From: Dunaliella salina | Lineage: Eukaryota > Chlorophyta > Chlorophyceae > Chlamydomonadales > Dunaliellaceae | NCBI GenBank assembly: GCA_002284615.2 | Contig: MU069675.1 | Coordinates: 323,207-334,754, forward strand | Length of the DNA stretch: 11,548 nucleotides | Direction of reading: 5' to 3' | Shown here: positions 7,045 through 11,548 of the stretch, piece by piece | Numbering within the stretch: the stretch's first letter is position 1 | How the letters are laid out: every line of letters starts with the position of its first letter | The notes under the pieces: generated by a model | Databases searched by the model: none | Told to the model about the DNA's origin: nothing | Seen by the model: only the letters and a program-made list of their open reading frames with translations | Made by a program: the position numbers and the translations under genes

Positions 7045-10000
7045 NACACAGCGCCTGCCAAGCCTGTCATGGGCGGCGGCTCCTTCTTGGCCCAGTTGCT
7101 GAAGGGCTCCTCCAGCAGCAAGCTCACAGATGTCCAGCTTGCAGCACAGGCCAACACGTTCACTCTTGCGGTAGGGTGCGGTAGGGTAGCTTGCTTGCTT
7201 GCTTTCACAGGATTTATTTACTATAGTGTAACGTGACCATAACGCACCCCCAAATTTTCTGAATTGAATGCTTCCATTACGCATCAGTGCGCACCCTGCT
7301 CAGAAAATTTTTTCTTGCACCTTTACGCACCTTTGTGCACTTACGCACACCTTCATGCAATTTTACGCACCCTCTGGAAAACCTTGTTCTGCATAACGCA
7401 CCCCTTAAAAAAGATAAATAATGCGTAATAATCAAGTTCCACTACGGTATTCTAGTGGTAGGGATGTTCCGCTCTTGTCCGAAAATACTTTTTCGTTGCG
7501 TAGGGAATGTCGAGTGCAATGGATGGGATGACTCATGATTATAGAGGGGCTGCTTCTTTCCTTCTTCCCAGTCGGTCTGTTCAAATTTTGTGGGTCATGT
7601 ACTACTGCTGCAGCATTGGCTTTTGAAAGGGATTGTCATGGTTGGCACGACTGGCCACACAAATCATAATCTGGCCTGAAGGTGTGCATGTATATTGCCT
7701 CAGTTGCTTCTGCCAGTTTGGTGTAAGAAGTGCATTCACCTTCACAACCATGCCCAGTGCAAAGAGTTGGACATGGGCTTCTTGTTTCAAGAAACCCTTT
7801 TCTGCTTCATACTTGGATAGGAGAGGGGGTCTGCGCAAATGATTGTTGCAGCTTTTTTGTTTTCGAATGATCACAATCTCCTCAACATAACCTCTTAAAT
7901 TCTAATGCTAGTGTTGGGGGGCACTTGATTTGGGCTTACACGTTCCTGTTATTGCTACTTTTGTTATGCCTTGTGTAAGCAGCCTGTTCTCCCTCATTGA
8001 CTTGTCAATACGTGTATGCATCCACTTTTTTAGCTTCCCTCCTTGCGTGTTGATCAGTGTTACAGGGGATAGAGCCATCTTGTGCTTCGGGGGGGAATAT
8101 ATTGTGGCCTGAGAGCTTTTTTTGTCCTTCACATTTTTCTTAAAGGAGAATTCCTGTCTACGGTGTTTCTGGGCATGAGAACACTTAGTTCCTTGAAGCA
8201 TGCACACATGTGACCTTCATCAAAGATGTCGGAGAGAAAGCCCGCTTTTTGTTTTGTTAATGGATCACTGCTACAAACGTTAGTGTGGGTCATAAAGCTC
8301 ACAGGCCGTAAGTACATTTCTTCCTGCCAGGCATGCATTTACCAGTGCATAAATCCAAACAAATGCTCATTGTGTCACCCTTTGCAAGTGATCTGCAGGC
8401 GCGCTGAGTGTTCAATTGTTCTTAGTTGAATCCCATGCTATTCCCATGTGTGAGATGAGACCAATCGGGTTGCCCTCAGGATGTTTCAAATGTATTTGTG
8501 TCAAATCAGTACCGTACAGCATGTTAAACCATTACGCAATATTTATCTTTTTGCAAGCTCTGCGTAATGCAGGAAAATTGGTTTTGAGGTGCGAATTAGG
8601 TGGATTTTTGGGGTTTCCGAAAATCTGGGTGCGTAATGGGGGGTGCACAATGGATTTATTCAATTAGAAAAAAAAAAAGGGTGCGTACTGGTCACAATTC
8701 TCTATGGTAATTCCATACATTCCACATCATGTTGTTCTGTTTGCAGGGCTATGAGACCACAGCAAATGCGCTTGCGTTCACGATGTTCTTCCTGGGCTTG
8801 CACCCCGATGCAGAGGCAAAGCTTGTGGCTGAGGTAAAGAAGTGGACTCTGCTCAGTGGAAGGTTACACCTGCTTGTGCAAACAGGTGGTAGGCACCTGC
8901 TTCTTCACAACAATGTTGACAGGTGCAGGCATATGGAGGATAATTTTTGTCAAAAATAATTGGTTTTTTGTTTAAAAAAGAAATCCGTTCTGACTAAAAC
9001 TTGTGCAGACCTTCATGGTTTAGAAGCGTGAAACAGTGGCGAGTGCGTCCTTTGCGTTGCTCATTGTGGGAGAGCTTTTGTCATGTGTGGCCTCCTTTAC
9101 TCCTCGGCTCTCAAAAGTGTCACCATGCTACCTAAGGTCAGAGTCCTGTTTGCAGTTCAAGCATGCACTTGCCAGCCACTCTGCTCATGCTTCCTTGTGG
9201 GCACTCCATCGCAGAAGTATGGGATAGAACCCCCTTATTGGCGTTTTATTGTAGGAGAGAGGGTTCGAACGACCTCATGGTCATTTCGCAGAGCACAGAT
9301 CCATGGCATTCGATTGCGAGAGAGAAGGTGCTGAGGAACTCATGGCCATTTCTCAGAGCACAGATCCATGGCATTCAATTGAGAGAGAGAAGGTACGGAG
9401 GACCTCATGGTCATTTTGCAGAGCACAGATCTCTGGCACCAATTTTTTGGTCCTGTAGCCTTAGGCCAGCTGTGTCGCTTCAGCCCTCCCTTTTCGTAAA
9501 AATGGAGTCTGATATTGATCTGTAGATGAGTAAACAAATTTGACGTGTGGCACTCTGGCACAAGTTGTCGGGTTCACTGATTTGCAACATAGGCTGATGC
9601 GCTGATTATTGTGTTCTTGGTGAAGGAGCAAAACAATCTTGGGTGAGGCATGGTCTATAGGTGTGACACGTCATAAACAAATGTGAAACTTAATTTGCTT
9701 CCTGAAATGGGCTCATGGTCACATCTGGCCTGTGACCAGGTAGGAGCATGAGCCCATTTCAGGAAGCAAAGCAAGTGTCACATTTGTTGTTGAGCTTTTT
9801 CCACAAAGGAGTAGGCTCGTGCTCCAATCTGGCGTGTGCCCAGAGAGGTGCCCTCTTATGCTCTCACTCCTCAGGTGGACGCCCTTGCCGACAGGCTGAC
9901 TTCTGAAGGAAAGCCAGGGCTCCGAGCTGCCACAATGGAGGACCTGGTGCATGTGAGTACAAGCTCGGATGATGCACGACACTGGAATAGAAAAGACTTG

Positions 10001-11318
10001 GCGCATGTCAGTCCAAGCTTGTAAGACGTGCACTGCTGTGTTCAAATGGATGATTGCGCATGTCAGTCCAAGCTACAATGATGGATTGGACCTTGATCAT
10101 GTCAGAATAAGCTGGGAAGACGCGCACTGCTGTGATTGACTGCACCTAGCGCATGCCAGTGCAAACTTGGAAGACATGCGCTGCTGTATTTGACCGGACA
10201 CAGTGCGTGTTGGTCTGAGCTTTGAAGACACGCATGTCACTCCAACCTAGGGAGACGTGCACCGCTGTTATAAACTGGACATAATGCATGTCAGTGCTAA
10301 CTTGGAAGACATGCACTGCTGTGTTTGACCAGACTCAGCGCATGTTGGCCTGAGCTGTAGTAAACATGTGCGCCACTGTGTTGGGGCAGACCATGGGCAT
10401 GTTTGTCCGCCTCTGCACCTACTGATTGGGAACTTTTATCTGGCTGCCTAATGGGGGTGAGCGCGCCAGCACTCAGGCCATTACAGAAGAGAGCCCACAT
10501 GCACTTGCACATGTGCAGACCGTTGCAGGGTTGGTAGGTTGAGTTGGCCGAGCATCTAAACACACCCGTGTGGCTGTGCAATTACATATCTTAAGCATGT
10601 TAGCCAGCAGTCTTTTCGCTCTATCATGTTGAATGACAGTGTCTTCTGGTCTCCCTGCCTTCGCCCTCCCCATATTTCGTACACTCCTTGTGTCACAGAG
10701 CTTCCACAAACCAAAGCTGCTTCGAGTGGCCAATACCCGCCCTCCTGCTGTTCGCCTAAGTTGCCACCCTGCCTTTAATCCCTCCTCTTTCCCTCTCCAC
10801 CCCTCCAGCATGCATGTGCAAGAAAAGGCGAACAGAGTAAACATTGACAAAGCTCTTGAATTTACATCCTTATCTCCCACCTCTCAGCTTCTTTCAGATG
10901 CTTGCCTGGCAGATGACGCCTCCAGATGCACGGAACAGCGTTGGATTTTGCATGCTCGCAGATGTGTGCATGCACGCATGTGCACGCTCGCAAACATACA
11001 CAATGCATGCCTGACTCTCTGCTCATGCAAGTGCTCTGTCCTCCAACTGCGCTTTCTACAAGCTACTCTCCTAAATCCACCTTAGAATCTACCTTCCCCG
11101 CAAAAACAGCTTTTTCAGGACTTTTCCTGTTTACTTACAGAACCCCTCACCACTTGTTTCCCTTTTGCAGCTGCCTTACACCGAAGCCTGCTTCCAGGAA
11201 GCGATGCGCCTCTTTCCCCCTGCGCACCTCACAACGCGAGAAGTCGGCGCTGAGCCCTTCAACCTGCCCGTGAATCTTGGCGAAGGCAAGGGCATGAAGA
11301 CCTACTCCATTCCGCCAA
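3567..11318 (+). CDS. Cytochrome P450 monooxygenase, partial, six core exons
   Basis: Joining 3567-3674, 5950-6043, 7052-7170, 8747-8833, 9875-9952 and 11171-11318 gives 634 nt, or 211 codons plus one base, with no stop and matching phases at every junction. The product holds the I-helix oxygen-activation motif (A-GYETT), the LGLHPDAEAKLVAEV segment that follows it, and the K-helix ExxR (EAMR), then FPPAHLTTRE. P450s are haem-thiolate monooxygenases of about 500 residues, normally anchored to the ER or plastid membranes by an N-terminal helix. About 40 percent is seen here; the N-terminal anchor and the haem Cys loop (FxxGxRxCxG) lie outside. The GYETT style recalls the CYP3/CYP5/CYP711-like group, but the family and substrate cannot be assigned. 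Introns range from about 1.0 to 2.3 kb and are full of repeats. Confidence 0.88.
4158..4805. repeat. Possible foldback: inverted 16-bp match with diverged flanks
   Basis: CAGAGGGGGGCAACGG at 4158-4173 recurs as its exact reverse complement at 4790-4805. Similarity seems to continue inward: GGCCT, then ATTTGCC / AATTGCC, then ATGCTC. The arms would be diverged and interrupted by indels. It could be the remains of an inverted-repeat element of about 0.7-0.9 kb. Confidence is limited because I aligned it by eye. Confidence 0.4.
5034..5170. repeat. AT-rich ~32-bp tandem repeat, ~4 copies
   Basis: The motif TTCTATTTCCACATTTTGNTTA..TTGCCA recurs with period about 32 (first copy about 42), with substitutions in every copy. 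It lies inside the intron between the first two P450 exons. No function is evident. Confidence 0.7.
5660..5710 (+). CDS. Candidate extra P450 exon, diverged G-helix copy
   Basis: This 51-nt open segment lies between a strong acceptor (CTTTTTTTGCAG) and a GTATTT donor. It encodes ALESIQMTGEILEQWIQ. Aligned with ARKAILETSKALIEGWRQ of the exon at 5950, it keeps A, I, T, L, E, W and Q in register with one gap. Its phase is 0/0, so it could be included before the 5950 exon without a frameshift. It cannot replace that exon, because the next one needs phase 1. It may be a real cassette, or a fossil of the same duplication. Confidence 0.45.
5746..5828 (+). pseudogene. Decayed exon copy with its intron
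   Basis: After the acceptor TTTGCAG, the sequence GCGCACAAGGCC matches the start of the copies at 5829 and 5950 (GCGCGCAAGGC). It then loses register and reaches an in-frame TGA at codon 13. The following bases TCCTTGAGAGAAACACAGCC resemble the intron after the 5829 copy (TCCTTGAACACCATATCC), so exon and intron were duplicated together. Confidence 0.5.
5829..5883 (+). CDS. Duplicate of P450 G-helix exon, possible alternative exon
   Basis: The first 54 nt encode ARKAILDTTKALIEGCRQ against ARKAILETSKALIEGWRQ at 5950, with mostly silent or conservative differences, so the reading frame appears kept. The acceptor is CTTTACAG. A weak donor (CAGG/GTTTTT) at 5884 would give a 55-nt exon ending in phase 1. 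That is the same exit phase as the 94-nt exon, so it could substitute for it and omit the HAEGGANGADAG tail. Whether it is spliced is unknown; it may be a recent inactive duplicate. Confidence 0.5.
5950..6043 (+). CDS. P450 exon b (G helix and linker)
   Basis: This 94-nt exon has acceptor CTTTTTCAG and donor GTGAAT. It starts in phase 0 and ends with one base of a split codon. It encodes ARKAILETSKALIEGWRQ, then a small-residue linker HAEGGANGADAGT. The amphipathic first part fits P450 helix G, and the linker fits the variable G-H loop. It is the last and best preserved member of the duplicated exon series beginning at 5660. Confidence 0.8.
6044..7051 (+). other. Intron between exons b and c
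   Basis: This interval runs from GTGAAT to ACACAG. It contains short CAAG runs near 6193 and 6330, and two similar GCGCGAAA(A)TATG stretches near 6471 and 6582. Its last ~87 bases are a (CA)n tract. No gene or RNA was recognised. Confidence 0.75.
6965..7050. repeat. (CA)n microsatellite forming the intron end
   Basis: A CA dinucleotide tract, with an unresolved base at 7045, runs directly into the acceptor ACACAG at 7046-7051. The usual pyrimidine tract is therefore replaced by alternating CA. Confidence 0.97.
7052..7170 (+). CDS. P450 exon c (H helix to I helix start)
   Basis: This 119-nt exon enters in phase 1 (the carried G plus CG makes Ala) and ends in phase 0. It encodes PAKPVMGGGSFLAQLLKGSS through KLTDVQLAAQANTFTLA. 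The FLAQLL stretch and the LTDxQxAAQANTFxLA stretch are typical of the approach to the P450 I helix. The donor GTAGGG follows TTGCG, and a 10-bp duplication repeats this donor immediately downstream. Confidence 0.88.
7165..7190 (+). promoter_or_regulatory. Duplicated splice donor (two GCG/GTAGGG in tandem)
   Basis: GCGGTAGGGT occurs twice back to back, putting identical donor sites at 7171 and 7181. The first gives the correct P450 frame (LA/GYETT). The second would add 10 nt and shift the frame. A (GCTT)n run follows at about 7189-7203. Confidence 0.75.
7221..7447 (-). mobile_element. MITE copy 2 (227 bp)
   Basis: The terminal inverted repeats are CTATAGTGTAACGTGACCAT on the left and the reverse complement CCGTAGTGGAACTTGATTAT on the right. 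They match at about two thirds of positions over 26-27 bp, including the shared TACGCA or AACGCA end. TA flanks the element at 7219-7220 and 7448-7449. The interior is crowded with TTACGCACC or TAACGCACC motifs, like subterminal transposase-binding repeats. In reverse complement it aligns along its length with copy 1. There is no open frame of transposase type. Confidence 0.82.
8512..8707 (+). mobile_element. MITE copy 3 (196 bp)
   Basis: The left end is CCGTACAGCATGTTAAACC and the right end, reverse complemented, is CCATAGAGAATTGTGACC. TA flanks it at 8510-8511 and 8708-8709. It shares the order ATTACGCAATATTTATCTTTT, GGGTGCGTAATGG, ATTCAATTAGAAAA and GGGTGCGTACTGGTCAC with copy 2 read in reverse. 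It is shorter through internal deletion and ends 39 bp before the exon at 8747. Confidence 0.78.
8747..8833 (+). CDS. P450 exon d (I-helix oxygen-binding motif)
   Basis: This 87-nt exon, phase 0 at both ends, has acceptor TTTGCAG and donor GTAAAG. It opens with GYETTANALAF. With the Ala ending the previous exon this makes the P450 consensus (A/G)Gx(D/E)T(T/S), whose acidic residue and Thr take part in proton delivery to haem-bound oxygen. It continues with LGLHPDAEAKLVAE, the standard J-helix approach. All key residues are present. Confidence 0.93.
9255..9445. repeat. 65-bp tandem repeat, ~3 copies
   Basis: CATGGTCATTTCGCAGAGCA recurs with period 65: CATGG at 9276, 9341 and 9406. Each is followed by CAGATC(C/T), and the junctions carry GAGAGAGAAGGT. 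The third copy breaks off after CAGATCTCTGGC. Confidence 0.9.
9676..9788 (+). repeat. Large inverted repeat / hairpin, 42-bp arms
   Basis: The arms 9676-9717 and 9747-9788 pair at 39 of 42 positions. The inner 24 bp (9694-9717 with 9747-9770) are perfect. The 29-nt loop has its own small stem, GTCACA/TGTGAC (9718-9723, 9731-9736). As transcribed intron RNA this would be a stable stem of small-RNA-precursor size. A diverged direct copy of the loop side, GGCTCGTGCTCCAATCTGGC, lies at about 9812-9838, so a mobile or slippage origin is also possible. Confidence 0.88.
9875..9952 (+). CDS. P450 exon e (J-J' region)
   Basis: This 78-nt exon, phase 0 at both ends, has acceptor CACTCCTCAG and donor GTGAGT. 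It encodes VDALADRLTSEGKPGL, then RAATMEDLVH. With LVAE before and LPYTEACF after, it gives the usual P450 run E-V-D ... xxEDLxxLPY leading into the K helix. The last codon and donor (CAT/GTGAGT) also form the first unit of the 54-bp intronic array. Confidence 0.88.
9944..10412 (+). repeat. 54-bp intronic tandem array starting on the splice donor
   Basis: The core (G)CGCATGTCAGTCCAAGCT..GAAGACGTGCACTGCTGTG repeats. Its CATGT-like anchor lies at about 9950, 10004, 10059, 10098, 10152, 10206, 10233, 10287, 10341 and 10398. Most steps are 54-55 bp; two are shortened to 39 and 27. The first unit spans the exon-intron junction (GTGCAT/GTGAGTACAAGC), and later units are diverged versions with GTCAGT in place of GTGAGT. 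Confidence 0.85.
10413..11170 (+). other. Remainder of intron between exons e and f, no gene seen
   Basis: This stretch includes a pyrimidine-rich region around 10640-10810 and CATGCACG-rich sequence near 10945-11010. It ends with the acceptor CCCTTTTGCAG at 11160-11170. Open frames exist on both strands but show no domain or motif. The flanking exons read directly into each other in standard P450 order, so no exon is expected here. Confidence 0.7.
11171..11318 (+). CDS. P450 exon f (K helix, ExxR)
   Basis: This 148-nt exon enters in phase 0 and leaves in phase 1 at donor GTACGC. It starts LPYTEACFQEAMRLFPPAHL; E at 11198-11200 and R at 11207-11209 are the invariant ExxR pair that, with the later PERF Arg, locks the haem pocket. 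Next come TTREVGAEPFNLP and KTYSIPP, matching the beta-1 strands before the P-(K/G)-G-T segment. The exact 3' end is inferred from the AA/GTACGC donor, which would let the next exon supply the rest of a Lys- or Ser-type codon. Confidence 0.87.
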
Positions 11319-11548
11319 GTACGCACGGCAACAAATTGTTGCTACTCTCTCATCAAATCCAGTACTGTGAGCTTGCAGGGAGAGCCCTCTAGATTCTGCA
11401 CTGTGATTCGCCCGTCTTAAAGTTGAACCTGAGCATTTGGCGGAGTAGCCAGGTGCAATAGCTCCAGATATCTAGCTTTCAGGCCTTCAGGCCTTACGGG
11501 ACACGACTAGAGGGTCCGAACTGGGCTTGGAGGGCCCAAGAGGGGGGG
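11319..11548 (+). other. Start of following intron, truncated by window
   Basis: The frame of the last exon runs into GTACGCACGG and soon loses P450 character. Neither the conserved PERF region nor the haem-Cys loop appears before the window ends in a G-rich run. Confidence 0.6.

Larger units (their letters stand above)
7171..8746 (+). other. Intron between exons c and d, with two MITEs
   Basis: The intron lies between GTAGGG and CTGTTTGCAG and splits the I-helix motif between Ala and Gly in phase 0. Besides the MITEs at 7221-7447 and 8512-8707, the stretch 7450-8510 shows only unremarkable AT-rich sequence with short chance open frames. Confidence 0.8.
8834..9874 (+). other. Intron between exons d and e
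   Basis: The intron runs from GTAAAG to CACTCCTCAG. It holds the 65-bp repeat and the large hairpin described separately. The remainder (8834-9250, 9445-9670) shows no gene; the open frames there lack any recognisable domain. Confidence 0.78.

Noticed and set aside
6958..7051. Poly-Thr-His or Cys-Val protein repeats from the CA tract
   Set aside because: This is translation of a microsatellite in an intron; the exon phase requires a start at 7052.
8834..8959. Extension of the I-helix exon past 8833 as coding
   Set aside because: A good GTAAAG donor ends the exon. The residues after it lose P450 character, whereas VDALADRL at 9875 continues the family pattern in phase.
9261..9270. tRNA-like B box (GGGTTCGAAC)
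   Set aside because: The flanks cannot form a T stem, and there is no A box or acceptor stem at the right distance. It is part of the first 65-bp repeat region.
10473..10880. 135-residue reverse-strand open frame
   Set aside because: It has no recognisable motif and lies wholly in the intron between exons e and f, opposite an equally open forward frame.

Overview
This window is eukaryotic nuclear DNA. It reads best as part of a green-algal genome of moderate GC content; a Dunaliella-like chlorophyte is my guess, from style only. The reasons are short GC-rich exons with GT..AG junctions (acceptors often GCAG), long repeat-filled introns, (AC)n microsatellites, and a cytochrome P450 of the kind common in chlorophytes. 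There is no bacterial gene organisation, and almost all long open frames here are chance frames in introns or tandem repeats.

The only gene I can support is the middle part of one cytochrome P450 on the + strand. Six exons (3567-3674, 5950-6043, 7052-7170, 8747-8833, 9875-9952, 11171-11318) join with consistent phases into about 211 residues. They run from the F-G region through the I-helix oxygen-binding motif (A-GYETT, cut by an intron between A and G) to the K-helix ExxR (EAMR) and the PPAHLTTRE segment. The N-terminus and the C-terminal haem-cysteine loop lie outside the window. Upstream of exon 5950-6043 are extra, tandemly duplicated exon copies at 5660-5710, 5746 onwards (decayed) and 5829-5883.

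Layout: 1-95 is an (AC)n tract. 150-1993 is a degenerate array of about 224-254 bp modules, interrupted at 1007-1266 by a small inverted-repeat transposon (MITE). 1994-3105 is a 97-bp tandem array of 12 units. 3106-3566 is non-repetitive and leads into the first visible P450 exon. The introns hold two more copies of the same MITE (7221-7447 and 8512-8707, in opposite orientations), a (CA)n tract that forms the end of an intron, a 65-bp triplicate, a 42-bp-armed hairpin at 9676-9788, and a 54-bp array that starts on an exon's splice donor.

The most notable features are the MITE family (TA target duplication, with empty sites visible in neighbouring repeat units), the duplicated G-helix exon with phase-compatible alternatives, and several repeat arrays that carry splice-donor-like sequence.
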